The notes below the pieces were generated by a model. It ran no database searches. It saw nothing but the letters and a program-made list of their open reading frames with translations, and had not been told where the DNA came from. Positions 26,393 through 35,235 of a DNA stretch of 64,000 nt are shown piece after piece. Origin of the DNA: Chloroflexota bacterium (GTDB lineage: Bacteria; Chloroflexota; UBA11872); assembly GCA_026707585.1 (NCBI GenBank), contig JAPOWQ010000029.1, forward strand, positions 1 through 64,000, in the 5' to 3' direction. Numbering within the stretch: the stretch's first letter is position 1; the number at the start of each line of letters is the position of its first letter. A program made the position numbers and the translations under genes.

Positions 26393-26462
26393 GGGGTATG
26401 GCCGCAATGTCCGGGGGCGCCGAAGGCTAGAATCCGAGCGCGCGCGCGGAAGGGTTGCGGAC

Positions 26463-26795
26463 ATGGCCGATCTCTCGACCGCTGACGAAGACGTCGCCTT
26501 TCGTCGCGCGACGGAGCGGGTGCGTGCGCGCGTTGGCCTGGCGGCGCACGTTGGGGTTTACCTGGCCATCGGGTTGTTGCTGCTCGTCCTTAATCTGGTA
26601 ACGACGCCGGAGAGCCTTTGGTTCTTCTGGCCGATGCTGTTCTGGCTGATTGCGCTGGCGGCGCACGTGGCGGTGCTGTTCGGACCTGGAATGCGGCTGG
26701 TCGAGGGCTGGCGGGACCGCGAGTACGAGCGTGAGATTGCGCGGCTGACGGCGCGGCGCGGGAACGATAGCGGCGACGCCGGGACGTCCGGGTGA
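26463..26795 (+). CDS. Small 2TM-domain membrane protein
   Basis: 110 aa. Residues ~25-48 (VGVYLAIGLLLLVLNLV) and ~52-75 (FWPMLFWLIALAAHVAVLF) are transmembrane, flanked by charged helices ending in EYEREIARL. This is the 2TM domain, often attached to histidine kinases or found alone. A TAGAAT (26428-26433) upstream could be a -10 element but no matching -35 is clear. The stop overlaps the next GTG by 3 bp. Confidence 0.78.
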   Translation: MADLSTADEDVAFRRATERVRARVGLAAHVGVYLAIGLLLLVLNLVTTPESLWFFWPMLFWLIALAAHVAVLFGPGMRLVEGWRDREYEREIARLTARRGNDSGDAGTSG

Positions 26796-27673
26796 CCGCA
26801 GTCCGGCGGTTCGGTACGCGAGGCTGGCAGCGGCTGAAGGAGATCTACCCGCCGCGCACGCGTCCGAACGAAATGCTGGGGATTTACGCGGAAAACTCGA
26901 CGGTTGTGGAGGCCGAGAACGTATTCAGCGGGATTCCAAAGCCGGAGCGGGTGCAGGCGTGGGTGGATCAGTCACCGGAGGGGTTCAAGTTCGACGTTGT
27001 GGCGTTTGGTGGGCTGACGCTGTACCAGCGTCGGCCGGGGGCCGATCCGCGACGCAAGATGTCCTGGACCGAAATCTCAGTGGAGCCGCCGGGGGTGCTG
27101 TTTGACGACCTGCGGGAGTCGGTGGAGCCACTACGCGCGGCTGGACGACTGGGGGCGGTGATCCTGCAGTTTCCGCCGTGGTTCGAATCCGGGACTGCTG
27201 GCCGCGAGTATCTGAGTCGAGTGCGCGAGGCCCTGCCGGACCTGCCGCTGGCGGCCGAGTTCCGGCATCCGACCTGGCAGGTTCCGGTGAATTACGAGTC
27301 AACGCTGGAGACGCTGATTGAGCTGGAGATCGGCACGGTGGTGGCGGACCTGCCGTCGGAGACGGATGAGTGGTATCCACCCTTCGACACGACGACGGTG
27401 GACGACCTGGCGCTGGTGCGGTTGCACGGGCAAAACGCGGAGGGATGGCCGCGGACGTTGCAGTCGCCGGCGGAGCCGGTGGCCTATAGCTACGCGCACG
27501 ATGATCTGGCCTCCTGGGTTGGCCGAATCCGAGCGTTGAGCCTTGAAGCGACCGAGGTGCACGTGCTGGTGGGCACGGCACCTCCCGACGCGGCGCTGGC
27601 CAGCGCGAAGGCCCTGGCCGAGGCCGTGGGAGCCGCTGACGAGGCCGAGGCTCGCTGGGGATATGTGCCCTAG
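26792..27673 (+). CDS. DUF72 (YecE-like) protein
   Basis: 293 aa from a GTG overlapping the preceding TGA. The DUF72 TIM-barrel pattern is visible: FGTRGWQRLKEIYPP, YAENSTVVEAENVF, GFKFDVVAFGGLT, LGAVILQFPPWF, AAEFRHPTW and LVRLHGQNAEGW. The family is widespread and structurally TIM-like, but its reaction is unknown. Translationally coupled to the 2TM gene. Confidence 0.9.
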   Translation: MTAVRRFGTRGWQRLKEIYPPRTRPNEMLGIYAENSTVVEAENVFSGIPKPERVQAWVDQSPEGFKFDVVAFGGLTLYQRRPGADPRRKMSWTEISVEPPGVLFDDLRESVEPLRAAGRLGAVILQFPPWFESGTAGREYLSRVREALPDLPLAAEFRHPTWQVPVNYESTLETLIELEIGTVVADLPSETDEWYPPFDTTTVDDLALVRLHGQNAEGWPRTLQSPAEPVAYSYAHDDLASWVGRIRALSLEATEVHVLVGTAPPDAALASAKALAEAVGAADEAEARWGYVP

Positions 27674-27700
27674 CGCCCACATGCCGGAACGCGGGTTGGC

Positions 27701-28720
27701 ATGACGCCGGCGGCTGCGGCCCGGCCGCGTGTCCTGAGCCTGGTCGAGCTGGACGCGGACGAGCTGGCGCGCCTGGAGGCAGTGGCGGAGGTGAAGGTTC
27801 GGCCATGGACGGAGACGCTGGTGTTGGCGGATCCCGGCGAGCTGTCCGAGGAACTAACGGCGAGGCAGGCGATGGCGCTCTTTGTCGAGGCGGACTTCGT
27901 GGTGGCCGAGACGTTCGCCGCGGCGCCGGGGCTGCGGTTCGTGGGGATCTGCCGGGGGGATTCAGGCCACGTGGATATTGCCGCCGCCACTCGAGCCGGC
28001 GTAGCGGTGACCCACGCGCCGGGTCGAAACGCCGAGGCGGTAGCCGAGCTGACGATCGCGATGATGCTGGCGGTGCTGCGGGGGATTCCAAACGCGAGCG
28101 CCTATGTGCAGGAGCGCCGCTGGCAAGATCCGGTGACGGCCTACGTGGGGATGCGGGGCTCGGAACTCGGCCGACAGGTGGTGGGGATCATTGGCCTGGG
28201 ACGGATTGGTCGACAGACGGCGCGGCTGGCCGGCGCCTTTGGCGCACGAGTTCTGGCGACGGAACCGTCGCTGAGCGATGAACAGATCAGAGCAGCCGGC
28301 TGCGTGCCGGTGGGGCTTCGCGACCTGCTGACAGCATCGACGATGTTGGCCGTGCATTGTCCTTCGCTGGAGTCGACACGCGGCTTGATCGACGCCGAAG
28401 CGCTGTCGCTGATGCCGCGGGGCGCATGGCTGGTAGTGACGACGGGTGAAGGGGTGGTGGTTGAAGGCGCTGTGGCCGAGGCGCTGCGGCGCGGCCACCT
28501 GTCCGGGGCGGCGTTCGACGTGTTCGAAACGAACCCGATTCGACCAGACAACCCCTTGCTGGATGCGCCAAACGCCCTGCTGCTACCCCACATCGGGGGG
28601 GCGACGGACGCCACGGTTCAGCGGTATTCGGCGATGGTGGTGGACGACTACCTGGCATTCCTGGCTGGGCGGCGGCCGGAGCGGATCGTGAATCCCAAGG
28701 TCTTGGAGCGGCGTGGCTGA
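27701..28720 (+). CDS. D-isomer-specific 2-hydroxyacid dehydrogenase (YoaD/PHGDH-like)
   Basis: 339 aa. NAD-binding GIIGLGRIGRQTARLAGAFG, conserved Arg/Glu in the catalytic core, and the catalytic His in LLLPHIGGATDATV. The position usually occupied by the catalytic Arg (NTARG/NxSRG) reads VVTTGEGVVVEG, a noticeable change. Overlaps the following kinase by 8 bp. From memory, B. subtilis has a similar dehydrogenase-kinase pair (YoaD/YoaC), which suggests a shared but unassigned pathway on a phosphorylated sugar or sugar acid. Confidence 0.85.
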   Translation: MTPAAAARPRVLSLVELDADELARLEAVAEVKVRPWTETLVLADPGELSEELTARQAMALFVEADFVVAETFAAAPGLRFVGICRGDSGHVDIAAATRAGVAVTHAPGRNAEAVAELTIAMMLAVLRGIPNASAYVQERRWQDPVTAYVGMRGSELGRQVVGIIGLGRIGRQTARLAGAFGARVLATEPSLSDEQIRAAGCVPVGLRDLLTASTMLAVHCPSLESTRGLIDAEALSLMPRGAWLVVTTGEGVVVEGAVAEALRRGHLSGAAFDVFETNPIRPDNPLLDAPNALLLPHIGGATDATVQRYSAMVVDDYLAFLAGRRPERIVNPKVLERRG

Positions 28721-30155
28721 GCGGGTGTACGTGGGGTTGGATATCGGGTCGTCGGGGATCCGGGCGGTGGCCGTGACCGCGGATGGCCGGCCGGCGGGTG
28801 CGGCGAGGCGCCGACGAGCGAGGGCGCCGATGTCGCTAATGGACTTTGAACGCCAGCTGGACGTGGAGAGCATCTGGCGTGCATGCCTGGATGTGCTGGG
28901 CGAGGTAAGCGCGGGGCAACAAGTCGCAGCGGTTGGTGTGGCGGCGTGCCGGCATAGCCTGATCGTGACGGACGCGACGGACAGCGTGCTCTTTTCGTCG
29001 GGCAATGATGACATGCGGGCGTCGCTGGCCGGGGCGAGTGTGGAATCGGAGAGCCACCGCCCGGTGCTGGCCGTGACGGGGCACACGCCGGCGATGATTC
29101 ACTGGCCGGGGAAGCTGCGCTGGCTGGCGGAAGAGCGGCCGGACGTGTGCGACGCCGCCGCGCGGCTCACGACGCTGGAGGGGTGGGTTGCGTCCCGGTT
29201 GGGTGCGGCACCGGCGCTGACGGATGTCTCGGCGGTGGAGACGGGGGCGTGGGACCTGGCGGCTGACGAGTGGGCGATGGCGTTGATTCCGAGTTGGGCG
29301 CAGCCGTTGCTCGCGGCAGTTGAGCGCGATCCGATGCCGACAAGAGTTCGAGCGGAGATTGGCTTGAGCCCAGACTGCGTGGTTGCGGCCGGCTGGCCGG
29401 ATTCGCACGCGGCGGAGTTCGCGACGCGTGGCGTTAGCGCGAACGGAGACTGCGCGGCGGCGGGTTGGAGCACCACGATCTTGCGGCCCGTTGCGGCTCA
29501 GCATTGCGACGCACCGGTTTGGCGTGGACAGCGGATGGGCGGTGGGTTGGTGGCGGAGGCGAATGCGGGTGATGGGGGCACCGGCTATGGGTGGCTGCGA
29601 GCGCAGCATCCGCCGGGCGAACCGACGATGGAGGCGCTGAGCGATGAGTCGGCGGCCGAGCTTGGTGTGTTCGTGCTGTCAGGGCTGCGGCTGATGGACT
29701 GGAGCGCTCCCGGGCTGAGCGTGACCGGGATGTTGAGTCCGGCGCCGTTTGTAGTAGGAGCGCCGACTGCGTCCATGCTGGGGACGGCGGTGCTGGAGGA
29801 CCTGGCATTCGCGATTCATGGAAACCGGCTGGCGCTGGATGCGGTGCAGGCGGCCGCAGGGCCGGTGCGGCTGACGGGCGGGTACGCGCGGGCGCCCGCA
29901 GCCGGACAAATCCTGGCGAATGTGACCGGATCCAGCGTGTGCTCGTATCCGACGCTGGCAGCGCCGGCGTGGGGCGCGGCGCTGGCCGCGGCGGCAGAGG
30001 ACCATGACGGCATGGCGAACGCGGCGCACGCGCTGGCACCGGATGGCGATTGGTATGAACCCGATAGGACGAGCGGCTTCGCCTTTGCGGATCATTACGA
30101 GCGGTGGCTCGACTTGCGGGAGCGACTGGAGTCCTTTGTGCAGGACGCGCTCTAG
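28713..30155 (+). CDS. FGGY-family carbohydrate kinase
   Basis: 480 aa from GTG 28713. VGLDIGSSGIRAVAV is the phosphate-1 loop of the actin-like ATPase fold; HWPGKLRWLAEERP and C-terminal VRLTGGYARAPAAGQILANV match xylulokinase/LsrK-type FGGY proteins. The substrate is not predictable. It sits between a dehydrogenase and a class II aldolase, with an 8-bp overlap and no gap respectively, so it probably makes the sugar phosphate that the aldolase cleaves. Confidence 0.88.
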   Translation: MAERVYVGLDIGSSGIRAVAVTADGRPAGAARRRRARAPMSLMDFERQLDVESIWRACLDVLGEVSAGQQVAAVGVAACRHSLIVTDATDSVLFSSGNDDMRASLAGASVESESHRPVLAVTGHTPAMIHWPGKLRWLAEERPDVCDAAARLTTLEGWVASRLGAAPALTDVSAVETGAWDLAADEWAMALIPSWAQPLLAAVERDPMPTRVRAEIGLSPDCVVAAGWPDSHAAEFATRGVSANGDCAAAGWSTTILRPVAAQHCDAPVWRGQRMGGGLVAEANAGDGGTGYGWLRAQHPPGEPTMEALSDESAAELGVFVLSGLRLMDWSAPGLSVTGMLSPAPFVVGAPTASMLGTAVLEDLAFAIHGNRLALDAVQAAAGPVRLTGGYARAPAAGQILANVTGSSVCSYPTLAAPAWGAALAAAAEDHDGMANAAHALAPDGDWYEPDRTSGFAFADHYERWLDLRERLESFVQDAL

Positions 30156-30806
30156 ATGGACTGGGACGTGAAGTCGGCGGTCGTCGACGCGGCGCGCGCG
30201 ATGTACCGCGAGGGGCTGGTGATTGGATTGGCGGGCAACGTGAGCGCCCGGTCCGAGGGTCGGGACGCCATGCATATCACGCCGACGCGAGTCCCGTATC
30301 CGGAGTTGATGCCCGACGACATCGTGACGGTTACTTTCGAGGGCGATCCGGTTGAGGGGGAGGGCCTGCCGTCCTCAGAGTCACTGATGCACGGGGCGGT
30401 GTATGCCGCGCGGCCAGACGCGCGAGCGGTTGTTCACGCGCACCCGGTTCATGCCAGCGCGATGGCGGTTCGGCACGAGGCGATACCGGCGTTTGTAGAC
30501 GAGCAGGTGCTCTACCTGGGCGGCGCCGTGGAGGTGAGCCTGTATGCGCCGGCGGCATCGGAGGCCCTGGCCCAGAACGCGGTGGCGGCGCTGGGCGAGC
30601 GGCGGGCGGTGCTGCTGGCGAATCACGGCACGTTGGCCGTCGGCCGGGATCCGGCGGACGCTCTGGAAATCACGCGCCTGACGGAGCGCCTGGCGCAGAT
30701 CTGGCTGCTGGCCTCGGCGCGTGCCGGCGCACAGCGCCTTCCGCGTGGCATTGTGGAGGCGGAAACTGAACTCTATAGGATGTTGCAGAACGAAGGGGGC
30801 GTGTGA
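30156..30806 (+). CDS. Class II (FucA/AraD) aldolase or epimerase
   Basis: 216 aa. GNVSARSEG, the catalytic acid in SSESLMHGAVY, zinc ligands in VVHAHPVHASAMAV and LLANHGTLAVGRD are all family hallmarks. The enzyme carries out zinc-dependent retro-aldol cleavage of a sugar 1-phosphate or epimerises one. It begins at the base after the kinase stop. Together with the dehydrogenase and kinase it makes a three-step cassette. Confidence 0.9.
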   Translation: MDWDVKSAVVDAARAMYREGLVIGLAGNVSARSEGRDAMHITPTRVPYPELMPDDIVTVTFEGDPVEGEGLPSSESLMHGAVYAARPDARAVVHAHPVHASAMAVRHEAIPAFVDEQVLYLGGAVEVSLYAPAASEALAQNAVAALGERRAVLLANHGTLAVGRDPADALEITRLTERLAQIWLLASARAGAQRLPRGIVEAETELYRMLQNEGGV

Positions 30807-31180
30807 TGCCACTACAGGTTCCCGGGTTTCTGCTGCGACGGCTGTACGTCCGGGGAAGCCTGCGCCGGACCAATGACGGATTTCAGCTGGAACTGAAAAA
30901 CGCGCTGGGTTCGGGCTACGCGCGGCGGCTGCTGCCGCTGAAAGTCAACGGGGCCGAGATTGCGCTGGAGAGCTGTTTCTTTGCGGTGGACGGCGTGCGT
31001 CATGCGTTTGCGGACGTGACGCCGGCGTCGCCGTTCAGCCTGGCGCTGAACCGGACGTCGGTGCTGGGAGGCGAGGGTGTCAGCCTGCCCGACGGCGTGG
31101 TTGAGGTGACGATCGGCTTTGAGGTGCAGGGGCTGGGGGAGTTGTCCTTCAGCGTGAAGGACACGCCGGCGAGCGACTAA
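30806..31180 (+). CDS. Small conserved-looking protein of unknown function
   Basis: 124 aa from the ATG at 30806, which shares its A with the aldolase TGA and follows GAAGGGGG. The sequence is beta-rich (GSLRRTNDGFQLELKN, LKVNGAEIALESCFFAVDG, VVEVTIGFEVQGLG) without membrane segments. No family recognised; the fold could be a single beta-sandwich. Coupled to the aldolase and 4 bp before the epimerase start, so it belongs to the same operon. Confidence 0.75.
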   Translation: MPLQVPGFLLRRLYVRGSLRRTNDGFQLELKNALGSGYARRLLPLKVNGAEIALESCFFAVDGVRHAFADVTPASPFSLALNRTSVLGGEGVSLPDGVVEVTIGFEVQGLGELSFSVKDTPASD

Positions 31181-31184
31181 CGGC

Positions 31185-32171
31185 GTGCGCTGCTTCGTGA
31201 CGGGCGCCTCAGGTCAGGTCGGCTCCGGGCTGGTGCGGCGCCTGGTGGGCGATGGGCACGAGGTCACGGCGCTGGTCGTCCCGGGCGATACCTGGGCCGA
31301 TGCCGCATTCGACGGCGTGCGCGTGGCCCGGGTGGTTGGTGACATCACCGAGCCAGCGACTCTTCCGGCCGCTGGATTCGACTGGGTCTTTCACCTCGCC
31401 GCGGATCAGTCGTTCTGGCGCGGGGACGAAGCGAAGCAGCGGGCGGTGAACGTGGACGGTACGCGCCACGTGCTGGATTGGTCGGCGGCCAGAGGTGCGA
31501 CGCGCGTGGTGCAGGCGAGCTCGCTGACGGCGGTGGGCCTGGCGGATCGACCGGACCAGGTAATGGACGAGGGAGCCGTGGTGCAGCCGGCGTCTCAGCG
31601 ACTGATGTACGCAGAGCACAAGCGTGCGGGGGAACGGCTGGCGCTGGAGGCAGCCCAGCGGGGCCTGCCGGTGACGATTGCGTGTCCAGGCACGGTGCTA
31701 GGTCCGTGGGACCACGGGCGACACGCCGAGCAGCTGTTGCGGCCGCTGATCACCGGGCCTATCCGCCTGGCGCCGGCCGGTGGCGTGAACGTGGTGGATG
31801 TGCGGGATGTTGCCGACGGATTGGCGCGGATGGCGGAGGTCGGGAGGCCCGGGCGGCGCTACTTGCTTACGGGGCACAACCTGACGTATGCCGAGATCTC
31901 GGATCTAGGCGCCGACGTGATTGGATCGCGACGACCGCGCGTTGGGCTGCCATCCAGCGGATTACGCGTGCTGGCGGCTGTGCTGGAGCGGCCGGGACTT
32001 TGGTTGAGGTGGAAGCCACCGGCGACGCCGGACGAAGTGGCGGTGGGCGCACGGTACCTGTACTTCTCGAACACGCGGGCCGTGACGGAACTGGGGTTTC
32101 GGGCCCGCTCGGCGCGGGAGACGCTGGTCGACGCGGTTGCCTGGTATCGCGACACGGGCGTGTGGCGATAG
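31185..32171 (+). CDS. NAD(P)-dependent epimerase/dehydratase (extended SDR)
   Basis: 328 aa from GTG 31185. Rossmann motif VTGASGQVGSGLVRRL, catalytic YAEHK, and GPWDHG after the PGTVLGP segment. Resembles dihydroflavonol-4-reductase-like extended SDRs. Last gene of the dehydrogenase-kinase-aldolase operon; the next gene is convergent. The substrate is unknown and may be the aldehyde or keto product of the aldolase. Confidence 0.87.
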   Translation: MRCFVTGASGQVGSGLVRRLVGDGHEVTALVVPGDTWADAAFDGVRVARVVGDITEPATLPAAGFDWVFHLAADQSFWRGDEAKQRAVNVDGTRHVLDWSAARGATRVVQASSLTAVGLADRPDQVMDEGAVVQPASQRLMYAEHKRAGERLALEAAQRGLPVTIACPGTVLGPWDHGRHAEQLLRPLITGPIRLAPAGGVNVVDVRDVADGLARMAEVGRPGRRYLLTGHNLTYAEISDLGADVIGSRRPRVGLPSSGLRVLAAVLERPGLWLRWKPPATPDEVAVGARYLYFSNTRAVTELGFRARSARETLVDAVAWYRDTGVWR

Positions 32172-32196
32172 GCGGCGCGGGATCCAAGGACGGTGA

Positions 32197-32577
32197 TCAG
32201 GCCGGCAGGGTCTGGCGGTCTTCGGTCGAATAGGTAACCACGACCACACACGGCCGGTCGTCGCGATTGTGGGCCTGGTGGGGAGCGCCGATGGGGATGT
32301 GGAGCAGGTCGCCGGCCTGGAGGCGGACGGTCACGCCGTCCAGTTCGTGGTCGATGGCCCCTTCAAGAACGAAGAGGAGCTCGTGGCAATTGGGGTGCAG
32401 GTGGCGCGGGTTGGACGCGCCGGGTTCGAGGCGGACGTGGCCGAAGGTCAGCTCAGCGCCCGGGGTTAGCCGGCGATTGGCCAGCCACTCGATGGTTCCC
32501 CAGTCGGAGCTCTCGGCAATGCCCTGGCCGAGCTGGACAATGCGCGGTTCGGCGGGCGAGGCAGCTGCGTCGGTCAT
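32197..32577 (-). CDS. Single-domain cupin
   Basis: 126 aa. The metal site of cupin motif 1 is visible in PRHLHPNCHELLFVLEG and motif 2 in GDLLHIPIGAPHQAHN. Small cupins bind divalent metals and act as isomerases, dioxygenases or binding proteins. Monocistronic, convergent with the SDR gene and divergent from the flavoprotein gene. Confidence 0.88.
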   Translation of the reverse strand: MTDAAASPAEPRIVQLGQGIAESSDWGTIEWLANRRLTPGAELTFGHVRLEPGASNPRHLHPNCHELLFVLEGAIDHELDGVTVRLQAGDLLHIPIGAPHQAHNRDDRPCVVVVTYSTEDRQTLPA

Positions 32578-32694
32578 TGGGATTCACCGCAGGTGGTGGT
32601 CAGCGTACGGGCACGATACCCGGCTGAGGCCTGACGCCAACGTGACGGCGATGGGTAGGCTGGGCCAGTGGTGCGCGTACAAGAGATTGCGGCT

Positions 32695-34074
32695 ATGAAG
32701 GACGGATTCGATCACCTGCAGGCGGACGTGGTCGTGGCCGGCGCTGGTATCGGCGGGTTGACGGCGGCCCGCACGGCGTTGGAGCAGGGCGCGTCGGTGC
32801 TCGTGATCGAGAAGGCGCCTGAAATCGGGGGATCGGCGGCGGTCTCCGGGGGCTCGGCCTGGACGGCGGCGAACGTGGACGCATGGTTGAGCGTTCAGCC
32901 CGGCGGCGACGCAGCCATGGGCCAGGCCCTGGTTGAGAACTACCTGGACGGGGTGGCGTGGTACGAGTGGTTGGGTCTGCAGGTCGAAGAGCAACTGGAT
33001 CCGACGCCGTACAAGTTCGCCCGGTACGTGCACGCGTTCCGACCGGACTCACGGACGTTCATGAACGAACTGGCCGCGAGCGTGGAGGCGGCCGGCGGGA
33101 CGATCCTGACGAGCACGGGGCTACGGTCGCTTCACCTCGGGCGCGACGGCGGGGTGGCCGGCGTGGAAGCGCGCGGCGGCGGGCGGACGGTGCACGTCTC
33201 GGCCGGGGCGGTGGTGCTGGCGACGGGTGGGTTCCAGGCGAGTCCCGACCTGCGCGCCCGCTACTTTGGCCGCTGGGCGCATCACGTGATCGTGCGCGGC
33301 AACGCCTACAGCACGGGCGACGGGTTCCTGGCGGCGCTGGAGGCGGGAGCGGGGACGGCGGGGCCGTTCGGGCGCTTCTACGGGCACATGATTCCGGCGC
33401 CGCCAGCGGAGACGGGGGTGCACAACTTTGCGAGCGTGAAGCCGGACTTCAGCCAGTATTCGGTGTTCGTGAACCTGCACGGGCAGCGGTTCGACGACGA
33501 ATTCCTGGGGGACGAGGTCACGGTACACGCGGTGGTGCACCAGCCTGAAGCGTTGTGCTTCATCATCTTCGACGAACGCGTTCGGAAGCTGCGAGCCACA
33601 GGTATGGGCGAGAGTCCGGGCGCGGTCGACCGACGAATGGAGAACATTCGAAACGCCGGCGGGGAGATCCTGGAGGCGCCGGATCTGGAGTCGTTGGCGG
33701 CCGAAATGGCGCGGCGCTGGGGCGTGACGCCGGGGCCGCTGATGGCGACGTTGAACGAGCACAACGCGGCTGCGGCGGCGAACGACCTGACCATGCTTAG
33801 CGTTCCACGCACGGGCGGTTTGCAGCCCCTGGACTCGCCGCCGTTTCGGGCAATTCGGTGCTTGCCGGGTGCGACATTTACGTATGGTGGCGCGCGCGCG
33901 AACGAGCGGGCGCAGATTCTGGATCTCGCCGGTCAGCCAATCGCCGGGCTATTTGCGGCGGGTGCGGACGTGGGTGGCCTGTACACCCGCGGATACACCG
34001 GCGGGCTGTGCGTGGGTGTCGCGTACGGGCGGATCGCGGGACGGGAGGCGGCGGCGCAGGCGCGGCGGGGCTAG
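32695..34074 (+). CDS. FAD-dependent fumarate-reductase/3-ketosteroid-dehydrogenase-like oxidoreductase
   Basis: About 459 aa from ATG 32695 (a GTG at 32668 is an alternative). GxGxxG FAD motif VVVAGAGIGGLTAARTAL, GGSAAVSGGSAW, VLATGGFQASPDLR, and the C-terminal FAD contact LFAAGADVGGLYTRGYTGGL. The family includes tricarballylate dehydrogenase and fumarate reductase flavoproteins, so it likely oxidises or reduces a C=C bond next to a carboxylate. Stands alone. Confidence 0.85.
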   Translation: MKDGFDHLQADVVVAGAGIGGLTAARTALEQGASVLVIEKAPEIGGSAAVSGGSAWTAANVDAWLSVQPGGDAAMGQALVENYLDGVAWYEWLGLQVEEQLDPTPYKFARYVHAFRPDSRTFMNELAASVEAAGGTILTSTGLRSLHLGRDGGVAGVEARGGGRTVHVSAGAVVLATGGFQASPDLRARYFGRWAHHVIVRGNAYSTGDGFLAALEAGAGTAGPFGRFYGHMIPAPPAETGVHNFASVKPDFSQYSVFVNLHGQRFDDEFLGDEVTVHAVVHQPEALCFIIFDERVRKLRATGMGESPGAVDRRMENIRNAGGEILEAPDLESLAAEMARRWGVTPGPLMATLNEHNAAAAANDLTMLSVPRTGGLQPLDSPPFRAIRCLPGATFTYGGARANERAQILDLAGQPIAGLFAAGADVGGLYTRGYTGGLCVGVAYGRIAGREAAAQARRG

Positions 34075-34119
34075 ACGGGACCGGATGCCGCAAGCGGTCG
34101 GTGGCTGCTTGACTCGCGC

Positions 34120-35076
34120 CTAGCCTGCGAGGCGCGCACCAGCGATTGAAAGAGCGCGCGGCAGCACCCACGCGGCGAATGGCAGGCATCCGACGGCTTC
34201 GCCGTCGACTTCGACGGAGACCTGGTCGTCAGACGCAGCCGTAAGGGACTGTACGCGGTGGTGGGCGCAGTTGGGATGCGAGTGGATGTCGCCCGAGTAG
34301 AGGAGCCGGATTGAGCGCAGAAAGTCAAGGAATCCCGTCTCCAGAATCACCGTCACGTCGATGCTGCCTGACTCGAGTGACGCCAGCGGGCAAACGTTCA
34401 TGCCGCCGCCGTGATAGGCGCCGTTGCCCAGTGCGACCTGCATGACTCGCAGCGACTTGCCGTGTTCCTGGTCGTTGAGGGTCAGGCAAACGTCCCTTGC
34501 CCGGTACCGCAGCAGCGTTCTTGCAGTCGCCCACAGAAACGCGGCACGTCCGTGCAGCGGCGTGAGGAAGTTCTGCTTGGCTGCCACACTAACCTGGCCG
34601 CCGATGCCGAAACTTGCGACGTTGGCAAAGTAGCGAGTGATGGCGTCCCCAGCGGGGGTTGTCACGCGAGAGCCGCAGGCATCAATCTTGCGCACGGGCA
34701 CCTCGGCAATTGCCCTGACGGCGTCGTGCGGAGACCTGGGAATGCCAGCGGAACGCCTGAAGTCGCTGCCGGTGCCAGCGGGGCAAAACGCCAGCGACGC
34801 ATCGGGATTGATCGGACGTCCATTGGACAGATAGCCGTTGACGACCTCGTTGAACGTGCCGTCGCCGCCCACGACGACGATGAGGTCGGCGCCGCCGTGA
34901 AGAGCCTGCTCGGCAAGGGCAGCGGCATGATTTGGTGCTTCCGTAAACCGAACGTCAACTATCCCCAGTGTGCTCTCGACTATCGGTCGCACGTTTGACC
35001 AGAGGCGTAACGCTTTTCCGCTGGCGGCCCTCGGATTGAGGATGACGCAGGGGTTACGAAACCGGGGCGTGCTCAT
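34120..35076 (-). CDS. Diacylglycerol kinase-family lipid kinase (YegS/DgkB-like)
   Basis: 318 aa. The catalytic domain starts ILNPRAASGKA and has the nucleotide-binding VVVGGDGTFNEVVNG and FCPAGTGSDFRRS motifs, with NVASFGIGGQVS and VDGEAVGCLPF in the C-terminal beta domain. It phosphorylates a diacylglycerol or sphingoid-type lipid at the membrane. The 159-bp gap before the next minus-strand gene holds nothing recognisable. Confidence 0.9.
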   Translation of the reverse strand: MSTPRFRNPCVILNPRAASGKALRLWSNVRPIVESTLGIVDVRFTEAPNHAAALAEQALHGGADLIVVVGGDGTFNEVVNGYLSNGRPINPDASLAFCPAGTGSDFRRSAGIPRSPHDAVRAIAEVPVRKIDACGSRVTTPAGDAITRYFANVASFGIGGQVSVAAKQNFLTPLHGRAAFLWATARTLLRYRARDVCLTLNDQEHGKSLRVMQVALGNGAYHGGGMNVCPLASLESGSIDVTVILETGFLDFLRSIRLLYSGDIHSHPNCAHHRVQSLTAASDDQVSVEVDGEAVGCLPFAAWVLPRALSIAGARLAG

Positions 35077-35235
35077 TGCAGGCGTCAGTCAGGCGGCGGG
35101 GGCTCTAGTGACCGCGAGCAGGTCACGCACGGCACCGCGGATCGGCGCGAGGTTCCGCGGGCGGTTGAGACGGAGGCGATTGCGCTTCCGTGGTGGTGAT
35201 GTCAACCCGACAAGCTTCCCGCCAGGTCCTTCGGT

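Noticed and set aside
35077-35235. Possible small gene in the gap between lipid kinase and SDR genes
   Set aside because: No frame with a start, ribosome-binding site and recognisable composition; nothing seen there.
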